DNA of 64,000 bases, taken from Nostoc linckia NIES-25. GTDB lineage: Bacteria; Cyanobacteriota; Cyanobacteriia; Cyanobacteriales; Nostocaceae. The notes below the pieces were generated by a model that made no database searches, had not been told where the DNA came from, and saw only the letters and a program-made list of their open reading frames with translations. The position numbers were made by a program, and so were the translations under genes. Below, piece by piece: positions 37,268 through 47,020 of the stretch (positions are counted from its first letter, which is position 1; every line of letters begins with the position of its first letter). The stretch is taken from assembly GCF_002368035.1 (NCBI RefSeq), contig NZ_AP018222.1, positions 3,775,534 through 3,839,533 on the forward strand, in the 5' to 3' direction.

Positions 37268-38251
37268 ATGCGTAAAAAACTACAACAAATCATCAAACCG
37301 CTACTAAAAACCTTCCTAGCCCTCAGCCTGGTGTTAACATTGGCTCTTAGTCACGCCGATGGCGCCTTAGCTGCTAGCGGTGGACGAATTGGTGGTGGCT
37401 CATTTAGAGTCCCCTCTAGCCGCACCTATACACCGCGCACCTATGCACCTCCAGGGGGAGGCGGATATTATCCCGGTGGTGGATATTATCCCGGCGGTGG
37501 TTTTGGCTTTCCCTTCTTGATTCCTTTTTGGGGAATTGGGGGCGGATTTGGCGGTCTATTTGGCATTTTAATTTTTTTGGCGATCGGTAATTTCTTATTA
37601 CAAAGTTTCCGTCGTGCTGCTAGCGGTGAAACACAAGAAGCAGATTACAGCACCAGCTCTCCAGTTTCCGTGACTCGTTTGCAAGTCGGCTTATTAGCTC
37701 AAGCTCGCGATTTGCAAAATGAACTCAACCACATTGCTGAAACTGCTGATACCAACTCCCCAGAAGGAAGAGCAGAAATACTCCAAGAAGCCAGTTTAGC
37801 TTTACTCCGCCATCCAGAGTATTGGGTATATGCAGGTGGTGACACTCAACAAGCCAGATTAAATTCAGCTGAAGCTCAGTTCAACCGCTTATCACTAGCA
37901 GAACGCAGCAAGTTTAGCGAAGAAACTCTGACTAATGTAAACAACCAACTCAAAGCAGCCCTCGCCAAAGAAGCTTTACCTCCAGCCGATGAAATCGACA
38001 ACCCCACCCGTCTAATCACCGAAGGCCCTGGCGAATACATTATCGTCACTTTATTAGCGGCGACACTAGGCAAATCTGAAATCCCAAAAATTAATAGCGG
38101 TGATGATTTGCGTCAAGCCCTGCGCCAAATTGGTAGTATCCCCAGCGATAGACTTCTAGCAATTGAAGTTCTTTGGACTCCCCAAGCCCAAGGCGATACT
38201 CTGACATCAGATGATGTGTTGGCAAATTATTCTGATTTGAGATTGGTTTAA
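37268..38251 (+). CDS. DUF1517 / FLAP1-like membrane protein
   Basis: 327 residues. N-terminal signal/anchor (FLALSLVLTLALSHADGALA), then a Gly/Tyr/Pro-rich stretch with repeated YYPGGG, a hydrophobic helix (GGLFGILIFLAIGNFLLQSF), and a DUF1517 domain (TRLQVGLLAQARDLQNELNH, ASLALLRHPEYWVYAGG, GEYIIVTLLAATLG). The plant homologue FLAP1 is a chloroplast membrane protein involved in non-photochemical quenching adjustment under fluctuating light; a thylakoid or envelope role here is inference. Confidence 0.88.
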   Translation: MRKKLQQIIKPLLKTFLALSLVLTLALSHADGALAASGGRIGGGSFRVPSSRTYTPRTYAPPGGGGYYPGGGYYPGGGFGFPFLIPFWGIGGGFGGLFGILIFLAIGNFLLQSFRRAASGETQEADYSTSSPVSVTRLQVGLLAQARDLQNELNHIAETADTNSPEGRAEILQEASLALLRHPEYWVYAGGDTQQARLNSAEAQFNRLSLAERSKFSEETLTNVNNQLKAALAKEALPPADEIDNPTRLITEGPGEYIIVTLLAATLGKSEIPKINSGDDLRQALRQIGSIPSDRLLAIEVLWTPQAQGDTLTSDDVLANYSDLRLV

Positions 38252-38277
38252 TTTGTTGGAATCAGAATTCAGAATTC

Positions 38278-38302
38278 GGGGCGGGCAAGATGCCCACCCC
38301 AC
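38278..38302. repeat. GC-rich palindromic repeat
   Basis: GGGGCGGGCAAGATGCCCACCCC is an imperfect palindrome after the DUF1517 stop; a relative is at about 35003-35024. Could act as a weak terminator. Confidence 0.5.
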
Positions 38303-38319
38303 AAGGGTTTAAAACAGAT

Positions 38320-38348
38320 GTAGAGACGTTGCATTGCAACGTCTCTAT
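38320..38348. repeat. REP-like palindrome, GTAGAGACGTTGCA family
   Basis: GTAGAGACGTTGCA and its complement around a short centre; second copy of the family seen at 11373-11401. Lies between convergent genes. Confidence 0.75.
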
Positions 38349-38371
38349 TTTCGTATGCTGAGGTTCTTGGT

Positions 38372-39889
38372 TTAACTTTTTTTCCAAGATGCTGCTAAAA
38401 GTTCGAGAATGACTCCATTTGTCCAGCCGAAACCAACTTCATTAGAACTATATCCAAAGCAGATTTCATCGGAAACGTTGGCGGAACAGCGTTCAACATC
38501 ATATTTCTCAACTAAAGTGTTGTGACGCCCGAATTCCTTAACGACCATAGCGAGGAATTTGTTGGCAATGCGATCGCCTTCTGTATGATATCCATAGCGG
38601 TGAAGTCCTTGGACAGCGATTAAGGTCAGCGGCGCCCAGCCAAAGGGGGCGTCCCACTGATTCCCGGTAACGCGAGTACTGGTAAAAATTCCACCTGGGG
38701 CTTCAAACAAAGAAAGATTTTCTACCACGCGTTTGGCTTGGGATGGGGAAGCAATTCCCAGCCAGAGGGGATAGAATGTCGTGGCAAATTCATAACGGCG
38801 GCGTTCGCCACTCTGGAAGTGATAGTCCAGATAAAGCCCGCGTTCTTCATCCCAAAGACACTGGTCGATGCGTTGGCGGCGAATCTCTGCACGTTCGCGC
38901 CATTGTTGCATTAGTTCTTCGTTACCGAAAATCTCGTTGATTTGGGCTAAATCTTGTTCCATTTGATACAGCAAACTGTTCAGGCACACAGGAGCGTAAT
39001 GGAGGATATCAGCACTGAAGGGCCCAAATCGGTTAGTGATATCAAAACCCGACTCGCGCATGGTACGATCGCCTTTATAAAATAGCCTAGTCAGTTCGTC
39101 TTTTTCGCGATCGTAGTAAAGATTGACATCATAATCGTCAACCTCAAAGGTTTGGTAGTACTCCTTAACGCGATCGTAGTGGCTTTTTCCCTGCTCGTCT
39201 CGCTCCGAAAACAAAACTTCTGGTGCAGGGCCTTCGCCAAAAGCGTAAAATCTCGATAAACCCGTTGCGGCATTCAAGTGGGGCGGAACTACCCAGTAAT
39301 AATAAAACTGTTCTAGTAGCGGTACAGTTGACTTGAGCCACTCTTTATCCTGGGTGTGCTGAAATAGCGCCATCACCATCATACTGAGGACAGGCGGCTG
39401 CGATCGCGACAGCATGTAAGTCCGGTTGGAATTGAGGATAGTACCGTAATGCTGCACTTGGTAGAGTAATTGGTCTACTTGGCTTTGGGCTAGTTCCAAC
39501 TCGCCATCGTGCAAAAGTCCCAACAATATAAAGTAGCTGTCCCAACCATACATTTCGTTAAAGCGACCACCGGGGATGACATAAGGCCCTGGCAGGTACA
39601 ATAATCCATGCTCTTTAATTGCTTCGACTTCAGGGGGCAAAGTGCGAATTTCAATTCTTTGCATATCTTTCGGAGATAGCGACCGCTCCAACACACTTTG
39701 GACGTTAGGACAATCTTCCGAAGGTGAAATGTAGACAATCCAAGGAGTATCTGAGCGGTGGTCTAGCTTACTATCCTTGGCAGATTGTAATAAGTGTTCG
39801 TGCGATCGCGTTAAGGTTTTCCAGGTTTTTTTGATATGAGCTTGTACAGCCTCTATCTGCACGGTGGTGAGTGGTGATGTAGTAGTCAT
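38372..39889 (-). CDS. treH: Trehalase (GH37)
   Basis: About 505 residues. Both trehalase signatures are present: PGGRFNEMYGWDSYF and QWDAPFGWAPLTLIAVQGL. It hydrolyses trehalose to two glucose. No signal peptide, so cytosolic. I use ATG 39889; a TTG three codons upstream opens the frame. Downstream of treY and treZ on the same strand, an arrangement I recall from Anabaena, where trehalose metabolism is linked to desiccation. Having breakdown and synthesis genes together allows rapid turnover. Confidence 0.95.
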   Translation of the reverse strand: MTTTSPLTTVQIEAVQAHIKKTWKTLTRSHEHLLQSAKDSKLDHRSDTPWIVYISPSEDCPNVQSVLERSLSPKDMQRIEIRTLPPEVEAIKEHGLLYLPGPYVIPGGRFNEMYGWDSYFILLGLLHDGELELAQSQVDQLLYQVQHYGTILNSNRTYMLSRSQPPVLSMMVMALFQHTQDKEWLKSTVPLLEQFYYYWVVPPHLNAATGLSRFYAFGEGPAPEVLFSERDEQGKSHYDRVKEYYQTFEVDDYDVNLYYDREKDELTRLFYKGDRTMRESGFDITNRFGPFSADILHYAPVCLNSLLYQMEQDLAQINEIFGNEELMQQWRERAEIRRQRIDQCLWDEERGLYLDYHFQSGERRRYEFATTFYPLWLGIASPSQAKRVVENLSLFEAPGGIFTSTRVTGNQWDAPFGWAPLTLIAVQGLHRYGYHTEGDRIANKFLAMVVKEFGRHNTLVEKYDVERCSANVSDEICFGYSSNEVGFGWTNGVILELLAASWKKS

Positions 39890-40072
39890 AATTTGCAATG
39901 GGAATTATTTTTAAACGCAAAGTAACGCTAAGGAAATCGCAAAGTCACGCAGAGTTTTATCTCTCTGCGACTCTCTCTTGAAAAGTTCAGTTCGCGCTTC
40001 GCGTTGCCGAAGGCATCGCCGGAAGCCGGCGCTCCGACTTTTCGCTGCGACTCTGCGTGAGATTCTATTTTT

Positions 40073-42871
40073 TTACTCAGCACTAGTAACTAACAAAGCA
40101 ACTGGGAAATGAGCCAGAGCAGATCCGATAGATAAAGTTCCTTTGCTTTCTAACGGTTGTTCGGTTAAGACATTTTTCCAAGAGGAGGAAGTTCCAGAGG
40201 GTAATTGTAGGTGCGTATCTTTCCAGACTGACTCGCCCAAGGGATCTTCTCCAGGCTGAATGAGGCGAGTGAAAAAGCGAGGTGCGATGGCGATCGCTGT
40301 TTGATTCCCTAATTGTCGCGCAAAGGCAATAATATGATTAGCGTGAGTTCCGTGAATTTCTAACGGCAGATAATCTCCGTCTTGGAATAATGAGAGATAA
40401 TCTTTTCTGGCTTTGAGTAATTGCGCCGTTAAAAACAGTTTAATTCTACCGTCAGTTTTCTCTTTAAGCAACTCTTGAATCAATCCCAGTATATCGGTTT
40501 TGATTTGCTCTTTAATGTCGCTTAAATAACTCCGTCTTAAATCAAAATCCACGGGACGGCGGTTATCTGGATCGACTAAACTTAATTCCCAAAGTTCCGT
40601 TCCCTGATAAAAATCAGGCACGCCAGGAGCGATAGTTTTGAGTAGAGTTTGGGAAAGGGAATTGAAGATTCCGTAGTAGGCAATTCGCTGTTGAAAAGGA
40701 TGAAAGGCTTCGAGAAATTGCCCAGAATTTGCAGGATTTAACACTTTTTCCACAAAGGAAGTGCAAGCTTCTTCATATTCGCTATCAGGGCGTAACCATG
40801 CAGTATGCACCTTCGCTTCTCGAATTGATTTAATAATGTATTCCTTCACCCGTTCTACGAAAGATTCGCGTTCTTCTTCGGCAAAGGGAAACGCACCGAT
40901 TAGGGTTTGATAGAGAAAATACTCATCATTGCGATCGGGCATGGCAAATCCGTGGCGAATTTTGCGGTGTCCTTGATTATAATGACTCCAAATATTAACT
41001 TTTTCTTCCCATTCTTCTGGCAATTCCGACAATACATTTAACCTTGCTCGCACGTCTTCACCGCGTTTGGTGTCGTGGGTAGCTGTGGTATTCATGGTGT
41101 GAGGCCATGTTGCTTGGTGCTTTTGGTTAAAGGTGTGGAAGTCAGCTACAGAAATACCAAAATGGCTGGGATTTCCTCCGACTTCATTGAGCGATATCAG
41201 GCGATTGTAAACATATAATGTTGTGTCTTCCACACCTTTGGCCATCAGGGGGCCGCTATATTGCTGCATTCGTAAGACAAAATATATCCACTGTTCCCGT
41301 TCTGTTTGGGATAGAGAATTATCAAATTCCAGCAGCATTAATTTTTCAATAAAATTTAACTCATGCTGCAATAAAGGTGCTTGTTCTTTTGCTTGACTAA
41401 TTACGTCTTGAATGGTGAGTTTATCGCTTTCCCCAATACCATCGGGAGTAATATAAGTACGGTAAATTGGGAACACTGTTAAAATTTCCGCGATCGCTCT
41501 TTTGAGTCCATTGATGGTAAAGTCATTGCCATAGCGATATTTGTTGGAAATATTCTTTAACAAAATGGCTAAATTATCTATGTCACCTGCTAAATTCTTT
41601 TCTAGGATTAGCTGCTTTTTCTCCTTTACCAAAGATGCATAATCTACTTTATTGCTAATAAAAGCATGGTAAATTTTATCAAACGAAAACTCTATGTCAG
41701 TTTGGCAAAATACCCCATTGACATAATTCAAAAAGTCGTATCCAGACGTACCTTGAATATTCCAATTTTCTGGCAAATCTTCCGTCAGTTCTAGAATTTT
41801 TTCAACGGTGATATAAACATCTGGAGTTTTTTCTTGCAGCCGTTCGAGGTACTGATGTGGGTTATAAAGCCCATCTATGTGATCAATGCGTAAACCTGTA
41901 AATTTGCCTTCTTCAACTAGCTTTTGAATGAAACTATGAGTGTTATTAAAAACCCGCAGTTCTTCAATTTTTACAGAAATTAATTCATTGACAGTAAAGA
42001 ACCGCCGATAGTTCATTTCTTCTGCCCCAACTTTCCAGAAGGCAAGACGATAAAATTGGTCTTTGAGTAAATCGTCTAGGAGATTAAAGCTTTCAGAATT
42101 GCCCGGTTCTCCGTTAAAAGTTTTGAGGTTTTCGTCAATGAACTCGCGGATTGAATCGTTGGTGTTGTAGAGTTCCCAAACCAATCCTTTGATAAACGCA
42201 ATTTGGTCTTGTCGCTGTTTACCTGCAACTTCTGAAGGTACATTTTTGAGAATGTAGAGAATCCCCAATAACTTAATAAAATCAGGATGATTGCGGCCTA
42301 GCGTGCGCGTGAGTTTGCCGAGATTGTATGTGAGAAATTTTGTGTAAGATTCTAACCGCAGGGGGAGTTTTAAACTGTAATAATTGACAGTTAAACCGTT
42401 TTGTTCGTATTGCAGTTGAATGTGTCCATTTTCTAAAGATACACCATAGAAATCTCCCAGTAGAGGAGCGAGAATTCGTTGCTGGCGATCGCCAAATGGT
42501 ACATTCCAAGAAAGGTCGAAGTAATCAGTATAGCTGGAATCTGGCCCGTGTTCCAAGATATCCATTAAATACTCATTTTCGCTGCTATAGGCCATATGGT
42601 TGGGCACAATATCTTGTAACCAACCCATTCCTAAAGATTGTATTTCACTGATTAATGCATCAAAGGACTCATTAGTTCCCAGTTCTGGGTTGAGTTGAGT
42701 CGGATCTACTATATCGTAGCCGTGGGTACTACCAGACCGCGCCTTGAAAATCGGCGAAGCATATAAATCCGAAATGCCTAAATCAGAGAGATAAGCAGCG
42801 ATCGCTTTTGCATTTTCAAAGCCAAATTGAGGTGTAAACTGAATTCGATAAGTTGCTCTAGGAATTCGCAT
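40073..42871 (-). CDS. treY: Malto-oligosyltrehalose synthase
   Basis: 932 residues, GH13. It isomerises the reducing-end glucose of maltodextrins to a trehalose linkage. Seen: PRATYRIQFTPQFGFENAKA, the STHGYDIVDPTQLNPELG block, catalytic-region GLRIDHIDGLYNPHQYLERL and VYITVEKILEL, THDTKRGEDVRARLNVLSE, and VPDFYQGTELWELSLVDPDN. Length is as expected for TreY. Lies between treZ and treH; the 183-bp gap to treH carries only degraded repeats. Confidence 0.96.
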   Translation of the reverse strand: MRIPRATYRIQFTPQFGFENAKAIAAYLSDLGISDLYASPIFKARSGSTHGYDIVDPTQLNPELGTNESFDALISEIQSLGMGWLQDIVPNHMAYSSENEYLMDILEHGPDSSYTDYFDLSWNVPFGDRQQRILAPLLGDFYGVSLENGHIQLQYEQNGLTVNYYSLKLPLRLESYTKFLTYNLGKLTRTLGRNHPDFIKLLGILYILKNVPSEVAGKQRQDQIAFIKGLVWELYNTNDSIREFIDENLKTFNGEPGNSESFNLLDDLLKDQFYRLAFWKVGAEEMNYRRFFTVNELISVKIEELRVFNNTHSFIQKLVEEGKFTGLRIDHIDGLYNPHQYLERLQEKTPDVYITVEKILELTEDLPENWNIQGTSGYDFLNYVNGVFCQTDIEFSFDKIYHAFISNKVDYASLVKEKKQLILEKNLAGDIDNLAILLKNISNKYRYGNDFTINGLKRAIAEILTVFPIYRTYITPDGIGESDKLTIQDVISQAKEQAPLLQHELNFIEKLMLLEFDNSLSQTEREQWIYFVLRMQQYSGPLMAKGVEDTTLYVYNRLISLNEVGGNPSHFGISVADFHTFNQKHQATWPHTMNTTATHDTKRGEDVRARLNVLSELPEEWEEKVNIWSHYNQGHRKIRHGFAMPDRNDEYFLYQTLIGAFPFAEEERESFVERVKEYIIKSIREAKVHTAWLRPDSEYEEACTSFVEKVLNPANSGQFLEAFHPFQQRIAYYGIFNSLSQTLLKTIAPGVPDFYQGTELWELSLVDPDNRRPVDFDLRRSYLSDIKEQIKTDILGLIQELLKEKTDGRIKLFLTAQLLKARKDYLSLFQDGDYLPLEIHGTHANHIIAFARQLGNQTAIAIAPRFFTRLIQPGEDPLGESVWKDTHLQLPSGTSSSWKNVLTEQPLESKGTLSIGSALAHFPVALLVTSAE

Positions 42872-43369
42872 ACTTGTTTTTCGTGGGAGTGATGATGGTT
42901 GACTGTTGACAATTGACGGCTAGTAGTAGAGACGCGATTCGGCCTTGTCTGTACGAGAGTTATTTAAGCCTTAAAGTTTGAACGTTGAACCTTTAAGAGG
43001 ATGTTTGAAAAATCATAATTGATCTATCAAATATTTTTTACCCCACCCTAACCCTCCCCTTGTAAAGCTACGGTGTACACACATCTCTGTAGGAAACCAA
43101 AATCGTCGTAGATCCGTCATTATCCTCCTTAAAAAGGAGGACTTTGAGAGGTTTTTGCCCCCCTTTTTAAGGGGGGTTGGGGGGATCAAAAGTTTACGGC
43201 GCAACTTTAGAAGACTTGTGTGTACACCGTAGCCTTGTAAAGGGGAGGGAACTGGATTTTCTTATTTCCCCCCTTTATAAGGGGGGATTAAGGGGGGTAA
43301 TTATACTTGTGTGTACACTGTAGCCTTTACAAGGGGTGATTAAAGGGGGTAAAAATTTGACTAAACTCC
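42872..43369. other. Repeat-packed treZ-treY gap
   Basis: No gene. Holds the MITE at 43067-43233, a third terminal-repeat copy at 43308-43324, and hairpins with CCCCCC...GGGGGG arms. The predicted 63-codon frame at 43013-43204 is repeat sequence. Confidence 0.7.
43067..43233. mobile_element. 167-bp MITE with 17-bp TIRs and 8-bp TSD
   Basis: Perfect 17-bp inverted termini (GCTACGGTGTACACACA at 43067-43083, complement at 43217-43233). The flanks are an exact 8-bp duplication CTTGTAAA (43059-43066 and 43234-43241). Removing the element restores a palindrome (CCCTCCCCTTG...AGGGGAGGG), so it inserted into the loop of an older REP. A third terminus copy, with one mismatch, is at 43308-43324. No transposase in the window has matching ends. 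Confidence 0.85.
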
Positions 43370-45217
43370 CTACTCCCTTTCATACAGTACTAAACTAATG
43401 GGTTGCAATTTCACTTCTTCTCCCGCAGACAGATATTCAGGCGCTTGTGAACCAGGCCCAGACCATGAGGTGTCTGCTGAATCTAATAGTTTGCGAGCCT
43501 TGCTTTGAATTGGCAAAGTTGCTGTTACTGGAGACGAATTAAAATTCAATACAAATGTTATTTCACTCGTTTCACTCCAACGACGCACGATAACTATTTG
43601 CTTTTCTTCATCGCTAGTCGCTTCGATAGAATCGCGGTTTTGATTGAGAAGTGCGGGATGGGTTTTGCGTAAATTAATTAATTGACGATACCAATTCCAC
43701 AAAACATTGTGGTTACCTTCGTGGCGTAATTCCCAGTTGAGTTTACTCTTTAAAAATGTTTCTGCGGATTCGGGATCTGGGGGATCTTCTTCATAGTGAA
43801 ATGCTTCAAATTCTTCTTTGCGTCCGGCTCGAACTGCTTGAATTAAATCCGGGTCGGAGTGACTAACAAAATAAATGAAGGGTGCGGGTTCGCCGTATTC
43901 TTCTCCCATGAATAATAACGGCAAATAAGGTGATAGCAACACAGCACCGGCAGCTACTTTTAATCCTTCAAAAGAGATACGCGCTGTGAGGCGTTCTCCC
44001 TTCATTTGGTTGCCGATTTGGTCGTGATTTTGGCTGCACACTAAGAACTGTGATAAAGGGCGATCGCTGCAAGATACACCATGATATCGTTTGCGATCGA
44101 CTGAGTATTTCCAATCATAAACAAAAGTGTCTTGATAGGCTTTTGCTAAGTCGGCAAATGTGCCAAAATCTTGATAATATCCTTGGCGATCGCCTGTTAA
44201 AAGTGTATGCAATGCATGGTGAAAATCATCGCTCCATTGGGCATCTAAATTATATCCGCCCAATTCTGCCGGACGAATTATTTGTGGATTATTTAAATCG
44301 CTTTCTGCAATTAAATGCCGTTTCCATCTTTGTCCTTGTTGGGAAAAATGATGAACTGCTTCTGCTAATTCCCACAAAAAATGCTTTGCTCCCAAGTCAT
44401 AAATTGCTTGAATTGCATCTAACCGCAATGCATCAATATGAAATTCGCCCAACCAATAAATCGCATTTTGGATAAAATAATTTCGCACGCCCATACTCAA
44501 GGCGTCATCGAAATTCATCGCATTGCCCCACGGCGTTTTATAGGTTCTGGTAAAGTAGGGCGCAAACTGACCCATGTAATTACCTTCTGGGCCAAAGTGG
44601 TTGTACACCACATCCAGCACAACAGAAATACCGTTTTCGTGGCAAGCATTCACCAGCTGTTTGAGATCCGCTGGACTACCGTAGGAATTTTGTATGGCAT
44701 AGGAGTAAACGCCATCATAGCCCCAGTTACGGTATGCCAAAGCAGGCTCAATATGGGTATCTCCAGGAAACTGGGAAATGGGCATGATTTCAATAGCATT
44801 AATTCCCAGTTCTCGTAGTTCTGGTAGGCGGGGAATAATGGCAGCAAAAGTGCCTTCAGGGGTGAATGTCCCAACATGAAGTTCGTAAAAAATCATCGAT
44901 TCTACAGGAATGCCAGACCATCCTTCATCAGTCCACTCAAACTGAGGATCTATGATTTGAGACGGGCCATGCACGCCTTCTGGTTGATACTGCGACGCCG
45001 GGTCGGGAAAAGCGTTTTCCTCATTCAACAGATACTTATAAAGCGTACCCGGATACACATCATTCACTTTCGTCTGCCAGTATCCCTCTGCTTGAGGTTT
45101 GAGCGCAATTACTTGCGGTTCTGGCGTCAAAATTTGCACAGCAACGCTATCTAACGTTGGAGACCAAACTGTAAATTCACACTCTCCGTTACCCAAATAA
45201 TTAGCACCTATTCTCAC
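43370..45217 (-). CDS. treZ: Malto-oligosyltrehalose trehalohydrolase
   Basis: About 615 residues, GH13. It cleaves the trehalose unit made by TreY. Seen: an N-terminal CBM48-like part (ANYLGNGECEFTVWSP), MIFYELHVGTFTPEGTFAAI, VVLDVVYNHFGPEGNY, the nucleophile in FHIDALRLDAIQAI, the acid/base in LIAESDLNNPQI, and LLFMGEEYGEPAPF. I choose GTG 45217 because GAGGGG lies about 8 bases upstream and it gives the usual MRIGANYLGNG start; a TTG at 45238 also opens the frame. First gene of treZ-treY-treH. Confidence 0.96.
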   Translation of the reverse strand: MRIGANYLGNGECEFTVWSPTLDSVAVQILTPEPQVIALKPQAEGYWQTKVNDVYPGTLYKYLLNEENAFPDPASQYQPEGVHGPSQIIDPQFEWTDEGWSGIPVESMIFYELHVGTFTPEGTFAAIIPRLPELRELGINAIEIMPISQFPGDTHIEPALAYRNWGYDGVYSYAIQNSYGSPADLKQLVNACHENGISVVLDVVYNHFGPEGNYMGQFAPYFTRTYKTPWGNAMNFDDALSMGVRNYFIQNAIYWLGEFHIDALRLDAIQAIYDLGAKHFLWELAEAVHHFSQQGQRWKRHLIAESDLNNPQIIRPAELGGYNLDAQWSDDFHHALHTLLTGDRQGYYQDFGTFADLAKAYQDTFVYDWKYSVDRKRYHGVSCSDRPLSQFLVCSQNHDQIGNQMKGERLTARISFEGLKVAAGAVLLSPYLPLLFMGEEYGEPAPFIYFVSHSDPDLIQAVRAGRKEEFEAFHYEEDPPDPESAETFLKSKLNWELRHEGNHNVLWNWYRQLINLRKTHPALLNQNRDSIEATSDEEKQIVIVRRWSETSEITFVLNFNSSPVTATLPIQSKARKLLDSADTSWSGPGSQAPEYLSAGEEVKLQPISLVLYERE

Positions 45218-45455
45218 GCAGATTCCCCTCTTCAACAATACTTTGTGCTGAATTTTGCCGTGAAAGTAATTTCATGTTGTTACACGATCTTTACAAACAC
45301 GCCAAATAGGATCATGGTGGTTCTACCAGACTTTTTACTAGTATCGAAGGGCTGAATTTATTACTATAAAACTCTCTCTAACGATTAATTTTAGTGTTGC
45401 TGTATTATTCTCTTTGCGTCCCCGTATCTTTAATATCCCCCACAGCTATCCACTC

Positions 45456-45860
45456 CTACGGCTTACAGCTGCCATCAACACAGTATGCTGATTGATAAGT
45501 ACTAGAACGCTTGCCAAATATAGTGTAGCGGTTATCGCGGATTTGTTCGTAAAAGCGATCGCCTGTCCACTTCACCCCCGGTAACGCCCGATAAGCCTCT
45601 ACAAATATACTTCCTAGTGGTAATAATCGCCCAATTTCTTCTGCTGCATTACTACCTTGCCACCGTCTTGAAAGGTCGTTGCCATCAATTAAAATCATTC
45701 CCTGTTCGCAATCTAGGGCTGTAATTCCCCACTGCAAAAGTTTCTGTTCGTCTTGCATAGGAGTGTATTGAAACAGATTTCCCCGGTCTAAGGTTTCTAG
45801 CAATTGCACTAAGGTAACGCAGAGATTACAATTTCCGTCGTAGATTACGTAGTAAGTCAC
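45456..45860 (-). CDS. DCC family thiol-disulfide oxidoreductase (DUF393)
   Basis: About 134 residues. The DxxCxxC signature of the family is DGNCNLCVTLVQLLETLD, followed by a thioredoxin-like fold (MILIDGNDLSRRWQGSNAAE, YRALPGVKWTGDRFYEQIRD). Members are presumed redox-active; substrate unknown. GTG 45860 has GGGAG nine bases upstream and is preferred to the TTG at 45881. Located upstream of treZ on the same strand but with its own leader. Confidence 0.85.
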   Translation of the reverse strand: MTYYVIYDGNCNLCVTLVQLLETLDRGNLFQYTPMQDEQKLLQWGITALDCEQGMILIDGNDLSRRWQGSNAAEEIGRLLPLGSIFVEAYRALPGVKWTGDRFYEQIRDNRYTIFGKRSSTYQSAYCVDGSCKP

Positions 45861-46069
45861 GTCGCTTCGCTCCCAATTCAAAATTCAAAATTAATATTCT
45901 CGGTAATCGTATCTAATTTCATCGATCGCTGACAATATAATTCCAGTTTAGAATATTGATTTGAACTAAGTTATTCCTATGGCTTCCTTCTTATGGTGGA
46001 TGAAAGGCGATCGCTACTTACTAGTTCTTAAAAAATCCCTTTTAAAATCTTAGTGAGGCACAGATTATT

Positions 46070-46098
46070 GTAGGGGCACAACATTGTTGTGCCCTTAC
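46070..46098. repeat. REP palindrome flanking RAYT 1
   Basis: GTAGGGGCACAACAT and complement, 29 bp, about 55 bp beyond the 3' end of the transposase gene. Family also at 23806, 46448, 46825 and 46945. Confidence 0.85.
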
Positions 46099-46153
46099 CA
46101 ATTGTTATATTGTGGCACGAGTTAATATGTATAAAATAACACGGTAATTTTAA

Positions 46154-46750
46154 TCAAAAAGGTATATCAAACAGTAAATTTTCATCCTCAAAATTATGTC
46201 GCGGGTTTTCTGGATCGTCTGCCCAACGCTGGGGATTATTTAAAATATATTCTCGAATATTATCTACAGATTTTTCCTCTCTGCCAATGTGTTCGTAAAA
46301 ATTGCGTTGCCAGATTGATTGTCCTTTAGTCTGCCAAATTATATTAATCCGTTTGCTGACAACACCTTTATAGCTGCGAATAACTGTAGAAATAGAATCA
46401 TTTACAGGTTTACCGAATTTTTCTGTGTTGCAGTCAAGATGTTGATTGAGGGCACAACATTGTTGTGCCCCTACGGGTTTGTTGGTGATGATTAAGATGC
46501 CGTGTAGATGGTTAGGCATAACCACAAAGCTATCTAATTCAACGTGAGGAAAATGATCGGGTATTGTTTGCCAGCAGTTGAAGGCAATATGACCTAAACA
46601 ATTTAATTGCATTTTGCCCTTAACCACATTACCAAATAAACATTGCCGCGCTTTAGTACAAATAGTGATGAAATATGCACCAGGTTGGGTGTAATCGTAC
46701 CCTTTTAAGCGAATAGAACGGCGGTGGTGTTTTTGTGGGTCATAGGGCAT
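46154..46750 (-). CDS. REP-associated tyrosine transposase (RAYT 1)
   Basis: 198 residues of the Y1/HUH transposase fold. Seen: HRRSIRLKGYDYTQPGAYFI (typical RAYT start), the metal-binding HUH motif VVMPNHLHGILII, and the catalytic-tyrosine helix DNIREYILNNPQRWADD. RAYTs act on REP palindromes. Four intact GTAGGGGCACAA palindromes lie within 1 kb (46070, 46448, 46825, 46945), and one is inside this gene in frame, encoding part of KPVGAQQCCALNQ between the HUH motif and the tyrosine. The frame stays open, so the protein may still be functional. Confidence 0.92.
   Translation of the reverse strand: MPYDPQKHHRRSIRLKGYDYTQPGAYFITICTKARQCLFGNVVKGKMQLNCLGHIAFNCWQTIPDHFPHVELDSFVVMPNHLHGILIITNKPVGAQQCCALNQHLDCNTEKFGKPVNDSISTVIRSYKGVVSKRINIIWQTKGQSIWQRNFYEHIGREEKSVDNIREYILNNPQRWADDPENPRHNFEDENLLFDIPF
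46448..46474. repeat. REP palindrome inside the RAYT 1 gene
   Basis: GAGGGCACAACAT...TTGTGCCCCTAC; read on the minus strand it codes for PVGAQQCCALN without breaking the frame. Confidence 0.85.
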
Positions 46751-46824
46751 TAATTTTTATATGCAGTAATTATCAATGTGTGTTTATTTTAACAATGATT
46801 TATGTCTTTATCCATATATACGAT

Positions 46825-46970
46825 GTAGGGGCACAGCAATGCCGTGCCCCGAACCCATTTAGCATCTCAACGAAAAATAATATTGTTTTGCAAAGTGCGT
46901 ATTACATCTGAATAATACTAATTTACCTCTACCTATAGTTCTCTTAGGGCACAACATTGTTGTGCCCCTA
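46825..46970. repeat. Two REP palindromes upstream of RAYT 1
   Basis: Copies at 46825-46854 (diverged centre, GTAGGGGCACAGCAATGCCG) and 46945-46970 (TAGGGCACAACAT and complement), spaced about 90 bp and both upstream of the transposase gene. Confidence 0.8.
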
Positions 46971-47020
46971 CCTATTTACCTGAAAATTGCTGTAAACAAC
47001 TTGGTTTACCAACATTAATA

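Noticed and set aside
43013..43204. 63-codon minus frame in the treZ-treY gap
   Set aside because: Lies within the MITE and palindromes; clearly repeat-derived.
44050..44818. Two plus frames opposite treZ
   Set aside because: Shadows of the GH13 coding frame.
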